DNA of 62,438 nt from CAZHFA01 sp964534945 (GTDB lineage Bacteria; Bdellovibrionota_C; UBA2361; CAKMMH01): the NCBI GenBank assembly GCA_964534945.1, contig CAZHSB010000004.1:1-62438 (forward strand), in the 5' to 3' direction. The notes below the pieces were generated by a model that was given only the letters and a program-made list of their open reading frames with translations, searched no databases and was not told the origin of the DNA. Positions 44,006 to 52,644 of the stretch are shown one piece after another. Position 1 is the stretch's first letter. Each line of letters starts with the position of its first letter. Both the position numbers and the translations under genes were made by a program.

Positions 44006-45049
44006 TTAATTTTTTCTTGATTTTTCTTTTCCAGCTAGTTGTCCACAGGCAGCATCGATATCTTTGCCTTTTGACCATCGTATAGTTGTCATAATTTTAG
44101 ATTTTAAAAGTTCATTTCCAAATTCAAGGATAGATTTTTCTAACGGTGCTTTAAATTTAGATTCATTATTTCCATTAAAAGGAACTAAATTCACCTTTGC
44201 TTTTATACCCAAAAGAATTTTTCTTAGTCTTACTAAATCAGCCTCCGTATCATTTATTCCCTTTAGTAAAACATATTCAATCGTTATTTTTCTATTTCTT
44301 TTCAACTCCACTTTTCTAAGCGTATCTATTAAAGTTTTCATTGGATATGTTTTATTGATTGGCATTAACTCATTTCTTACTTCATCTGTCGTAGCATTTA
44401 AAGAAACCGCCAAGCTTGCTTCAACTTTATCATTAAAAAAATCTTTAATTCTAGGGACGATTCCACTTGTTGAAACAGTAATTTTTCTAGCGGAAAAAGC
44501 AAACCCATATTCATCATTTAAAATTTTAATGGCTTTCGTGACATTATCATAATTTAAAAATGGTTCTCCCATTCCCATAAAAACTATATTAGTAAATGTT
44601 TCGTCAAAATTTTTAGCATCTTTTAGTAAAAACCTGACTTGTCCTATTATTTCACCTACAGATAAATTTCTTTTAAATCCAATTTTTGCCGTAAAGCAAA
44701 ATGCACAATTCATTGCACACCCTACTTGCGATGAAACACAAATCGTATTTCTTTTTTCCTGCTTAATAAAAACCGACTCTATACAAGAAGAATCTTCTAA
44801 CTCAAAAAGATATTTTCTTGCTCCATCGTTAGAAATAAGACGTTTTCTTAATGTTAAATCTTTAAATACAAAATCTTTGGACAAAATTTCTCTTGTTTCT
44901 TTTTTTATATCCGTCATGCAATCAAAATCTGCGATGTCCCTTGCATATACCCACTTAAAAAGCTGTCCTGCTCTATAAGATGGAAGAGAAAATTTTTCAT
45001 CCAAATATGAAATTAAATCTTGTCTTGTATAATCAAAAAAATTTACCAT
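44006..45049 (-). CDS. rlmN: Dual-specificity 23S rRNA/tRNA adenine-C2 methyltransferase
   Basis: Radical-SAM enzyme that methylates A2503 of 23S rRNA and A37 of some tRNAs. 4Fe-4S Cys111, Cys115 and Cys118 in GCAMNCAFC; GMGEPFLNYDN and ITVSTSGIVPRI are the SAM-binding blocks; the C-terminal catalytic Cys lies in DIDAACGQL. 347 residues, normal. A terminator sits 25 bases upstream of its start, separating it from ndk. Confidence 0.96.
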   Translation of the reverse strand: MVNFFDYTRQDLISYLDEKFSLPSYRAGQLFKWVYARDIADFDCMTDIKKETREILSKDFVFKDLTLRKRLISNDGARKYLFELEDSSCIESVFIKQEKRNTICVSSQVGCAMNCAFCFTAKIGFKRNLSVGEIIGQVRFLLKDAKNFDETFTNIVFMGMGEPFLNYDNVTKAIKILNDEYGFAFSARKITVSTSGIVPRIKDFFNDKVEASLAVSLNATTDEVRNELMPINKTYPMKTLIDTLRKVELKRNRKITIEYVLLKGINDTEADLVRLRKILLGIKAKVNLVPFNGNNESKFKAPLEKSILEFGNELLKSKIMTTIRWSKGKDIDAACGQLAGKEKSRKN

Positions 45050-45066
45050 TACATCTCTAATATAAT

Positions 45067-45100
45067 AAAAAAAGCGTAAAAACCCTAAAAATTTTTACGC
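45067..45100 (-). terminator. ndk terminator
   Basis: On the minus strand GCGTAAAAA pairs with TTTTTACGC (45092-45100 and 45074-45082) over 9 bp, followed by U7. It lies between the ndk stop and the rlmN start. Confidence 0.85.
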
Positions 45101-45145
45101 CTTATTAAATAATTTTATTATTAATTTTTACAATAATTTCAAAAA

Positions 45146-45556
45146 TTAAATTTCAGGAAAGAAAAAAGCTATTTCAATTTTAGCATTTTCAAGAGAATCA
45201 GAACCATGAACACAATTTCTATCAATGCTCTCTGCAAAATCAGCTCTAATTGTTCCTTTCTCTGCCTTTTTAGGATCTGTAGCTCCCATAAGCGCTCTAT
45301 TTTTTAAAACTGCGCCATCTCCCTCTAAGACAGAAACGACAACTGGACCGCTAGTCATATATTTTACCAAATCTTCATAAAATGGCTTACCTTTGTGAAC
45401 AGCATAAAAATCTTCAGCTTGCTTTTCAGTTAAACATAACATTCTTGTAGCAATAATTTTTAAACCATTATCTTCAAATCGTGTAAAAATTTTCCCAATT
45501 ATATTCTTTTCTACACCATCTGGTTTTACTATAGACAACGTTCTCTCAATTGACAT
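45146..45556 (-). CDS. ndk: Nucleoside diphosphate kinase
   Basis: 136 residues. Transfers the gamma phosphate of ATP to NDPs through a phospho-His, His117 in NCVHGSDS. Other family blocks: ERTLSIVKPDGV, GPVVVSVLEG, ATDPKKAEKGTIRADF. Slightly shorter than the usual 140. 55 bases after infA on the same strand, probably its own unit, with a strong terminator. Confidence 0.96.
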   Translation of the reverse strand: MSIERTLSIVKPDGVEKNIIGKIFTRFEDNGLKIIATRMLCLTEKQAEDFYAVHKGKPFYEDLVKYMTSGPVVVSVLEGDGAVLKNRALMGATDPKKAEKGTIRADFAESIDRNCVHGSDSLENAKIEIAFFFPEI

Positions 45557-45611
45557 TTATTAACTCCTATAAAAAAATTTTAAATTAAAAAAATCTACAG
45601 AAAATCTTGCT

Positions 45612-45860
45612 TTATAGATCTACTTGCTCTTCACCTTTTTGGGTTTCCTTTAATCTTTTTATAATTCTTCCCTTTGATAAATCATAAGGAGAAATTTCCA
45701 CTACCACTCTATCGCCAGGTAAAACCCTAATATAAAAACGCCTCATCTTGCCTGCAAGATAAGCCAATAACTCATGCCCGTTATCGCACTCGACTCGAAA
45801 CGTCGTGTTTGGAAAACATTCTTTTACAACACCATTTAATTCAATTGTATCTTTCGCCAT
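45612..45860 (-). CDS. infA: Translation initiation factor IF-1
   Basis: 82 residues with an S1/OB fold; the first 73 match IF-1 (DTIELNGVVKECFPNTTFRV, MRRFYIRVLPGDRVVVEISPYD, KGRIIKR), plus a short acidic tail. It binds the A site of the 30S subunit during initiation. The usual ORF length is 72 residues, so the tail is an extension. 88 bases after accA. Confidence 0.95.
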   Translation of the reverse strand: MAKDTIELNGVVKECFPNTTFRVECDNGHELLAYLAGKMRRFYIRVLPGDRVVVEISPYDLSKGRIIKRLKETQKGEEQVDL

Positions 45861-45948
45861 ATATTACTTTTCTATTATTTACGATTTTATAAAAACTTTT
45901 TTACTTAATACTTACTTAAGAATAAGTGCAATTGTAGCACTTTTACGA

Positions 45949-46923
45949 TTAAACTGCAAAGTCTCCGATGTTCCTAAATTTTTCATATCTTTTATCAAGA
46001 ATTTGTTCTATTGAAAATGTTTTTAACAATGCCAAATTATCGACTAAAGATACCTTTAGAGCCTCTGCAACCTCTTTGTAATTTCTATGAGCTCCCCCCT
46101 CTGGTTCAACAATAATCTGATCTATTATGTTTAATTTCTTTAAATCTTGCGCAGTAAGTTTTAACATTTCCGCAGACTGTTTTATTTTATCAAGAGATAT
46201 TTCTTCTTTATCCTTACCCCACAATATTGAAGCACACCCCTCAGGAGAAATAACAGAATAACAAGAATTTTGAAGCATTAATACTCTATCAGCGACTCCA
46301 AGCGCTAGCGCCCCACCACTTCCACCTTCACCTATAACAACAGAAATAATTCTAGTTCTCAAAATAGATAATTTAGCTAAATTCATTGCTATAGCTTCTG
46401 CCTGTCCTCTTTCTTCTGCTCCCAACCCAGGATACGCGCCTGCTGTATCGATAAAATTAATTATCGGTAAATTAAATTTTTCTGCTAAAGAAAACAATCT
46501 ACTTGCTTTCCTATAGCCCTCAGGATCTGCCATACCAAAGTTTCTTTTAACCCTTTCTTGCATATCCTTTCCACGTTGATGCCCAACTATTACTACAGAT
46601 TCTTCATTCAATTTTGCCAATCCTCCGACAATTGCAGGATCATCACCAAAACATCTATCACCATGAAGTTCTACAAAATCTGTAAATATTAAATCAACAT
46701 AATCAGTCATCACTGGCCTGTTTTGATGTCTTGATATCTGAACTTTTTGATAAACAGACAAATCTTTATAAACATCTTTTCTTAACTTTGAAACTTTTTT
46801 TTCTTGTTCCGCAAACTCCTTTCTAATATCCTCGTCTCCCGCATTTAAACGTTCTCTTAAATCTTCTAAAATAGATTCTTGCAAAGCCAAAGTCTTTTCA
46901 AAATCGAGGGGATTTTTTATCAT
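45949..46923 (-). CDS. accA: Acetyl-CoA carboxylase carboxyltransferase, alpha subunit
   Basis: 324 residues. Carboxyltransferase half that moves the carboxyl group from biotin to acetyl-CoA to give malonyl-CoA. Family blocks: LDFEKTLALQESILEDLRERL, FVELHGDRCFGDDPAIVGG, GHQRGKDMQERVKRNFGMADPEGYRKA (quoted in parts), DTAGAYPGLGAEERGQ and IGEGGSGGALALGVADRV. The partner accD is not in the window. The start overlaps the miaA stop (TAATG), so translation is coupled. Confidence 0.96.
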   Translation of the reverse strand: MIKNPLDFEKTLALQESILEDLRERLNAGDEDIRKEFAEQEKKVSKLRKDVYKDLSVYQKVQISRHQNRPVMTDYVDLIFTDFVELHGDRCFGDDPAIVGGLAKLNEESVVIVGHQRGKDMQERVKRNFGMADPEGYRKASRLFSLAEKFNLPIINFIDTAGAYPGLGAEERGQAEAIAMNLAKLSILRTRIISVVIGEGGSGGALALGVADRVLMLQNSCYSVISPEGCASILWGKDKEEISLDKIKQSAEMLKLTAQDLKKLNIIDQIIVEPEGGAHRNYKEVAEALKVSLVDNLALLKTFSIEQILDKRYEKFRNIGDFAV

Positions 46924-47978
46924 TATTTTTTATCCTTAATTTTTATATAAGAAATTTTCACACCATCAAAATTTTCTTTTATGTTCAATTTTATATCAGA
47001 AATCAAATCTTTCAAATCATAATTATACACATAAAAATCTTTTATAACACCCTTTCCAACAATTGTAGAATTATCACTTTCTAACAATATTGCATTTTTT
47101 TCATTTTCTTGAGGATATATTTGCCAATTTCGTTTTATTGGCTCATTTCTTAAATATGTCATTTGCCTTTTGGCAAGATGACGAGTCTTTTTTGAAATAT
47201 CTTCTATCATTTCATCTTTAGAAATTTTTCCATCAATAAAATCTATCGCTTGCTTATAACCTATGCTAGAAAACGGAGCAACATCTCGTTCATATTTTTT
47301 AAGAAGATTTTGTACTTCTTTTATAAGTCCTGCCTCAATCATTTCTCCCGTTCTATCATTTATTTTCTTATATAAATCTTCTCTTGTTAAACAAACAACA
47401 TAACACAAGCAATCATATTTTCTAGTTAAAAAATTATGTTCTTTTTGAAGCTCTAAAATACTTTTTTTCGTCATTAAAAAAACTTCTAATGCTCTAAGAA
47501 TTCTAGTTCTATCATTTTTATTTAACTTTTTGCTCGCCTTGTCATCAATAGAACTCAATAAAGAATATAAATCATCTGTACTTTTTTCTTCTAATTCTTT
47601 TCTTAAACCAATTTCACTTTTAGGGATTTTTGCCAAACCATGAATTAAAGAAGTAACATACATTGTCGTTCCACCTGCAATAACAACATTTTTCCCCCTT
47701 TGCCTAATGTCTTCTATAACCTCATCTGCTAAAGACAAATATTTTGCAACATCAAAATGCTCATCTGCCGACCACAAATCTATCAAATGATGCTTTATCC
47801 CTTCCATTTCAAGCTTTGTTATTTTTGCAGATCCAATATCAAATCCATTATAAACTTGAACTGAATCAATGCTTACAATTTCCGCATCAATTTTTTTTGC
47901 AACCTCTACAGCTAATGAGCTTTTTCCACTACATGTAGCTCCTGTAATTAAGATCAATGGCTTATACTTGGTTTTCAC
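46923..47978 (-). CDS. miaA: tRNA dimethylallyltransferase
   Basis: Adds an isopentenyl group to N6 of A37 in tRNAs reading U-starting codons, using DMAPP from the MEP pathway. P-loop GATCSGKSS (13-21), catalytic DSVQVYNGFDIGSAKIT, GGTTMYVTSLIHGL. The family core ends with RQMTYLRNE; here about 60 further residues follow, an unusual C-terminal extension. 351 residues. Second gene of pyrR-miaA-accA. Confidence 0.95.
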   Translation of the reverse strand: MKTKYKPLILITGATCSGKSSLAVEVAKKIDAEIVSIDSVQVYNGFDIGSAKITKLEMEGIKHHLIDLWSADEHFDVAKYLSLADEVIEDIRQRGKNVVIAGGTTMYVTSLIHGLAKIPKSEIGLRKELEEKSTDDLYSLLSSIDDKASKKLNKNDRTRILRALEVFLMTKKSILELQKEHNFLTRKYDCLCYVVCLTREDLYKKINDRTGEMIEAGLIKEVQNLLKKYERDVAPFSSIGYKQAIDFIDGKISKDEMIEDISKKTRHLAKRQMTYLRNEPIKRNWQIYPQENEKNAILLESDNSTIVGKGVIKDFYVYNYDLKDLISDIKLNIKENFDGVKISYIKIKDKK

Positions 47979-47985
47979 TTTTACT

Positions 47986-48537
47986 TTATTTTATTATTTC
48001 ATAAAGAAAATCTTCACCTTGTTTTTCTTTAAATGACATTCTTACAATGTTTTCACTTGGTGAATCAATTGATTTTCCGTAATAATCAGGACGAATAGGA
48101 TATTCTCCTTTATGCCTATCTGCCAAAACTGCCAATTTCACGACTTCAGGACGTCCAAAATCTATTAAAGCATCTAATGCTGCCCTTACAGTCCTTCCTG
48201 TAAAAAAGACATCATCAATTAAAACTATTCTTTTCCCTAATATATTAAAATCTATTTCTGTTCCATTTAAAACAGGATCCGATGTAACATTGACCAAATC
48301 ATCTCGATAAAGCGCAATATCAATAAATCCTAAGTCAAGATCACATTTAGTAATATCATAAATAGTTTTTTGGATTCTTTGAGCTATAAATCCACCGCCT
48401 CTTTTAATTCCAATAAGCGCTACTTTTTTATTAATTGGATAATTCCCCTCAATAATTTGATAAGCTATTCTTGTTAAAGCAAGAGAGATCTCTTCTTCTT
48501 TCATTAGCACAATATGATTACTCGGAACAGAATTCAT
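47986..48537 (-). CDS. pyrR: PyrR-like uracil phosphoribosyltransferase / regulator
   Basis: 183 residues. PRPP loop IVLIDDVFFTGRTVRAAL (104-121) and the substrate-side IGIKRGGGF and LADRHKGEYPIRPDYYGK are those of PyrR, which converts uracil to UMP and in Bacillus attenuates pyr genes by binding mRNA. No pyr gene or attenuator is near, so the RNA-binding role is untested here. Followed 8 bases later by miaA. Confidence 0.88.
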   Translation of the reverse strand: MNSVPSNHIVLMKEEEISLALTRIAYQIIEGNYPINKKVALIGIKRGGGFIAQRIQKTIYDITKCDLDLGFIDIALYRDDLVNVTSDPVLNGTEIDFNILGKRIVLIDDVFFTGRTVRAALDALIDFGRPEVVKLAVLADRHKGEYPIRPDYYGKSIDSPSENIVRMSFKEKQGEDFLYEIIK

Positions 48538-48568
48538 AAATTTTCTCCATTATATTTATAAAAGTAAT

Positions 48569-48967
48569 TTATATCTCAGGAACATCATTTTGAACATTGG
48601 CTAAAAAATTAAATACGTATAAGTCATAATCTTTTTTTCCAACCGTTATATAAAAAATTTCTTGATATTTTAGCGATATGGTAATTTCTTTTTCTGTCCT
48701 ACTAACCACAATATCATCTTTACTCGCTGGAATTTTTAAATTTTTTACATATTCAAAAAGCTTTTCCCTTATTTCTAAATCAGTATTAACATTCGCAACT
48801 TTGGTTAAAGCAACCATTTGATTTTTTAATTCAAAATAGTAATAATAAAAAGGAGTAATATTGTAAATAACAAACAATAATAAACTTATTGCAATTGTAA
48901 GGATAAAGTTTGTAAATTTAGAATATCCTTTATTATTAAATTTATTGTTAAATTTACTGAAAAGCAT
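48569..48967 (-). CDS. Small inner-membrane protein with periplasmic domain
   Basis: 132 residues. A cytoplasmic N-terminus with a short repeat (FNNKFNNKG), one membrane helix at about 20-41, then a soluble domain of helix plus alternating strands (KEITISLKYQEIFYITVG). The outline resembles DUF4845-type inner-membrane proteins, but I am not certain. 31 bases upstream of pyrR. Confidence 0.6.
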   Translation of the reverse strand: MLFSKFNNKFNNKGYSKFTNFILTIAISLLLFVIYNITPFYYYYFELKNQMVALTKVANVNTDLEIREKLFEYVKNLKIPASKDDIVVSRTEKEITISLKYQEIFYITVGKKDYDLYVFNFLANVQNDVPEI

Positions 48968-49004
48968 TTTTTTATTTTATCAAAAAAAAGCAAAAAAAAC
49001 TACT

Positions 49005-49385
49005 ATGGGATTACGAGAAAAAAAGCAAACTCAATCTTTATTTGTCGCAGGTATGTTATTTTTAGTCCTTGGGCTCGGTAACACTATATACGGCCATGAA
49101 AAATATAGGGAATATAAAAAAATTTATTCTAAAGCGCTCATAGAAATTAGTGAAATAACGTCTAAAAAAGAAAACAAAAATCCCATGTTATCTTCAAGTA
49201 ACGCCTTTATTGAAAAAGAAAGACATTTAAAAAGAAGCCATGGAAGAATTACTTTTTATAAATTCTTCGTTGTTGGTGGAAGCATTTTTATTGGAATTTC
49301 TATTTTCTTTTTACTCTGGGTTTGGATCAGATTTAAAGCAAGTCGCAAATATATTCAAGAAGATTCTCACGAAGTGGAATCTTAA
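49005..49385 (+). CDS. Two-helix membrane protein, unknown
   Basis: 126 residues from ATG 49005; the longer reading from 48945 would overlap the opposite gene and has no support. Two hydrophobic segments, near residues 11-28 (SLFVAGMLFLVLGLG) and 89-110, flank a 60-residue Lys-rich loop. No recognised domain and no ribosome site. It ends 40 bases before the convergent membrane protein gene. Confidence 0.55.
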   Translation: MGLREKKQTQSLFVAGMLFLVLGLGNTIYGHEKYREYKKIYSKALIEISEITSKKENKNPMLSSSNAFIEKERHLKRSHGRITFYKFFVVGGSIFIGISIFFLLWVWIRFKASRKYIQEDSHEVES

Positions 49386-49424
49386 AATTAATATATTTCG
49401 ACTTCAATATTAAAATTTTTGCTT

Positions 49425-50636
49425 TTACAAAGCACTTTTATTATCAACATTAGCATTTTCACTTGGAGGATCTAATTTTGAGCGAAAATGAAAATACACA
49501 TTCTTCATAAGAAGTCCTAACATGGCAAAAGTAAAAATTGTACTTGGATACATCCAAATAAGTGCCATATAAAACGGCCCCTTTATCTCTAAAAATGCAG
49601 AACAAAATGCCATTAGGAAAGAACAAAGTGACATAAAAAACAATGAATAAAATTGTCTTTGATGAACTTTCTTAACATGGTAATAAAAGTAAAACGAGAT
49701 AACCGAAATAACCAAAAAACATGTTAAAATAGCCACCGCATTTACATGAGGATATATATCAACATTTTTTAAAATATCTACAAACGCATTATTTAACCCT
49801 ACTGTTCTTATTGCATCATCAAATATGAATGCATTCACAATATTTAAAAATGATGTGGAAATTTTAGTTTTGTAAAAAATAACATCTACTCCAAATTGAA
49901 GTAAAAAAACGCAGAAAAAAGCAAAAAGCATTGTCTTAATAAAAGATCCAGCCCTTACAAATGAGAACTTTTTCTTCCACATGTAATACAACGCATGATA
50001 AAAGAGAATAACTAAAACAGAAAACATCATAAAAACTGATGTTCTATATGAGATCACTAATCTTAAAAATATCGTTATAAATAAGCACGCTAATATTTGT
50101 TTCTGAAGATACGTTTTATTTAGTCTTTCCACCATAAGCAGTATTGCAACAACAACAGATGGAAGTAACAATGACCACAAACTTACAGCAATAAATTTTG
50201 AGGAAATTACATAATATGGACTAAAAAGTATTGCTAGCGACGCAAAAAAAGAAGACATAAAGCCAAACTCTATGTCTATCCAAACAAGCAATAACACAAA
50301 AACACACATTAATAATAACAAATTACATTGCGCGAAGGTCTTTATTGATGAAGGGCCTAAATTTCCTCCAAATAAATGCGTCGAAGAAGATCCAATAAAC
50401 ATTCCAGCCAAAGGATAATTAAAAAATCTATCTTTTTTACCACTTAATTCTCTCATAGATTCTAAATTACGTTGCCCAATCTCAATTTCCCAAAATAATC
50501 TGTCATTTGCAATTTTGATTTTCGAGAAATCACTTTCTTGAGCAATATGTAATGAATTTTGAGAAAATGACTCATAAAGTAAAAAAACAAATATTAATAA
50601 AAAACCGATTTTGGTTATTCTTTCTAAAAAATGCAT
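49425..50636 (-). CDS. Polytopic membrane protein, unknown
   Basis: 403 residues with about nine or ten hydrophobic helices, starting with a signal-anchor at residues 8-24. The first long loop (about 30-85) and cytosolic tail are hydrophilic. The layout resembles GT-C-type glycosyltransferases or O-antigen polymerases, but no DD/DE loop motif is clear, so no activity is assigned. 25 bases after sufD. Confidence 0.65.
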   Translation of the reverse strand: MHFLERITKIGFLLIFVFLLYESFSQNSLHIAQESDFSKIKIANDRLFWEIEIGQRNLESMRELSGKKDRFFNYPLAGMFIGSSSTHLFGGNLGPSSIKTFAQCNLLLLMCVFVLLLVWIDIEFGFMSSFFASLAILFSPYYVISSKFIAVSLWSLLLPSVVVAILLMVERLNKTYLQKQILACLFITIFLRLVISYRTSVFMMFSVLVILFYHALYYMWKKKFSFVRAGSFIKTMLFAFFCVFLLQFGVDVIFYKTKISTSFLNIVNAFIFDDAIRTVGLNNAFVDILKNVDIYPHVNAVAILTCFLVISVISFYFYYHVKKVHQRQFYSLFFMSLCSFLMAFCSAFLEIKGPFYMALIWMYPSTIFTFAMLGLLMKNVYFHFRSKLDPPSENANVDNKSAL

Positions 50637-50661
50637 TTATCCTCCGAAGTCCAAATAAAAA

Positions 50662-51891
50662 TTAAAAAGACAAATCTTGAAATAGCGAATCCTTACTTAA
50701 TTTTATAAACCCTTCATCATCTACTTTACTTAGTGTTTCAAAAATGAACGCACCGAGCAAGACCTTTTTAGCATCCTCTTCTTTTATTCCTCTTGATTGA
50801 AGATAAAAAAGCGCGCTCTTGTCTAATTCTCCAAATGTTGCTCCATGCGAACATTCAACATCATCTGCAAAAATTTTAAGCCATGGTCTAGCAAAACTTC
50901 TTGCAGATTTTGAAAGCAAAATAGATTTTGAAGATTGCTTAGATTTTACTTTTTGAGAATCTTTTTGTACTTCTATTTTTCCAGTAAAAGCTGACTTGGA
51001 ATCATCATATAATACAGACTTTACATCTTGAGTCGAAAAGGTTTTTCGAAATTTATGATTTACACTTACAAAAAGATCGACCATTGATTTTAATTTCGAA
51101 AAACTAATTGATGAGATATCTCCCGTCGCGCCTTCTCCAAGTAAATTAATACAAAAATCCTCTCGTAAAATGTTATTAGCTAGATTGATATTAACTAACT
51201 TTAAATTTGAACCTTTATATAAATTATATAAGTTTGTAGATAAAATTTTTGCTTGTTTATTTTCCACATATCTATAATAAGAAACTTTTGAATTATCCAA
51301 TATATTCATGCAAATAAGTGGTAGCAACATATCATCTTCTATAGATTTATCTAAAAAATATTCTATAAAATTTAATGATACATCATCTTTAATATCAAAA
51401 AAAATTGCAGATGATAAAAAAGATTTCTCATTATATTTACTTAAAAAATTATAAATTATTCTAAGATTTTTATTAAAATTTTTATCTATTTCGATAATAA
51501 AGATATTATCTGATGCTAATAATGAAATTGTTGAAAAGAAATTTTGATTTTTAGAAAAATCATCTAAAATATTTTGTGGCAAATTTTTAAGATCATATTT
51601 TTCTATCTTTATTCCTAGCGAAGCATCAACAGTAGAAATATCATTATTAGTAACAATGATATCAAAATACTTATCATTTTTTTCTATTAAATTCTTATTA
51701 TAAAAAGTTTCTTGATTCTTATTTTCCGTCTTGTCACTCAAACAATATTCATTATTTAAAATTGCGTCTAAATCAAAATATTTATATTCTTCATTTTTAA
51801 TGCTAGGAATAATCTCATCATTAAAAGAAATTTTCTTTTTTAATTCATGATCAAAATAATTTTTTATGTTTTTTAAAATAATCTTATTCAT
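50662..51891 (-). CDS. sufD: Fe-S scaffold complex subunit SufD
   Basis: 409 residues from ATG 51891, which overlaps the sufC stop by 8 bases (ATGAATAA); the longer reading to 51912 is less likely. Beta-helix protein that pairs with SufB in the SufBC2D scaffold. Recognisable by ECSHGATFGELDKSALFYLQSRGI near the C-terminus (quoted in parts: VECSHGATFGELD; LFYLQSRGI). Divergent in the N-terminal half. Last of the sufBCD genes. Confidence 0.88.
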   Translation of the reverse strand: MNKIILKNIKNYFDHELKKKISFNDEIIPSIKNEEYKYFDLDAILNNEYCLSDKTENKNQETFYNKNLIEKNDKYFDIIVTNNDISTVDASLGIKIEKYDLKNLPQNILDDFSKNQNFFSTISLLASDNIFIIEIDKNFNKNLRIIYNFLSKYNEKSFLSSAIFFDIKDDVSLNFIEYFLDKSIEDDMLLPLICMNILDNSKVSYYRYVENKQAKILSTNLYNLYKGSNLKLVNINLANNILREDFCINLLGEGATGDISSISFSKLKSMVDLFVSVNHKFRKTFSTQDVKSVLYDDSKSAFTGKIEVQKDSQKVKSKQSSKSILLSKSARSFARPWLKIFADDVECSHGATFGELDKSALFYLQSRGIKEEDAKKVLLGAFIFETLSKVDDEGFIKLSKDSLFQDLSF

Positions 51892-52639
51892 TAATCCAAG
51901 CGTAACCTTCATTTTCTAATTTTTCTGCTAATGAAAAATCTCCAGACATCTTTATCTGTCCTTCAATTAAAACATGTATTTTATCTGGCTTAATATGGTC
52001 TAACAGTCTTTTATAATGAGTGATAATTAAAAAACTTGCTTTAGGATTCTCCTGTCTATATTTATTTATCGCATTAGAGACATCAGAAAGAGCATCGATA
52101 TCAAGTCCTGAATCTATTTCATCTAAAATAGCAAGTGTTGGTTTCAATAAGCTTAATTGTAAAACTTCACATCTTTTCTTTTCGCCACCAGAAAATCCTT
52201 CATTAACAAAACGAGATAACATCTTAGAAGAAAAGTTTATATCTTTAGATTTTTCTTCTACCTCTTTTTTAAACTCTCTTATACCAAACTCTTTTTCTCC
52301 TTGATTTTTTTTAACTTCATTTGTGCTTGTTCTTAAAAAATAATTCAAAGAAACACCTGAAAGCTCTATGGGATTTTGAAAAGATAAAAATAAACCATTC
52401 CAAGCACGTTCTTCTGGCTTTAATGACAAAAAATCTTTCCCTTTAAAAATTACTTCTCCCTTATCTACCTTATATAAAGGATTTCCAGCTAAAACATTTG
52501 ATAGTGTGCTTTTCCCTGAACCATTTAGCCCCATAATGGCGTGGACCTCTCCTTCACCTATTTCAAGATTAATGCCTCTTAAAATTTGATTGTCTTCAAC
52601 TGACGCAAAAAGATTTTTTATTTCTAAAATATTAACCAT
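51884..52639 (-). CDS. sufC: Fe-S assembly ATPase SufC
   Basis: 251 residues. ABC-type ATPase that drives conformational change in the SufBCD scaffold; no membrane domain. Walker A GLNGSGKST (37-45), Q-loop LSFQNP, signature FSGGEKKRCEVLQ, Walker B AILDEIDSGLD and the H-loop ITHYKRLLD. Five bases after sufB. Confidence 0.95.
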   Translation of the reverse strand: MVNILEIKNLFASVEDNQILRGINLEIGEGEVHAIMGLNGSGKSTLSNVLAGNPLYKVDKGEVIFKGKDFLSLKPEERAWNGLFLSFQNPIELSGVSLNYFLRTSTNEVKKNQGEKEFGIREFKKEVEEKSKDINFSSKMLSRFVNEGFSGGEKKRCEVLQLSLLKPTLAILDEIDSGLDIDALSDVSNAINKYRQENPKASFLIITHYKRLLDHIKPDKIHVLIEGQIKMSGDFSLAEKLENEGYAWINE

Positions 52640-52644
52640 TTTTA

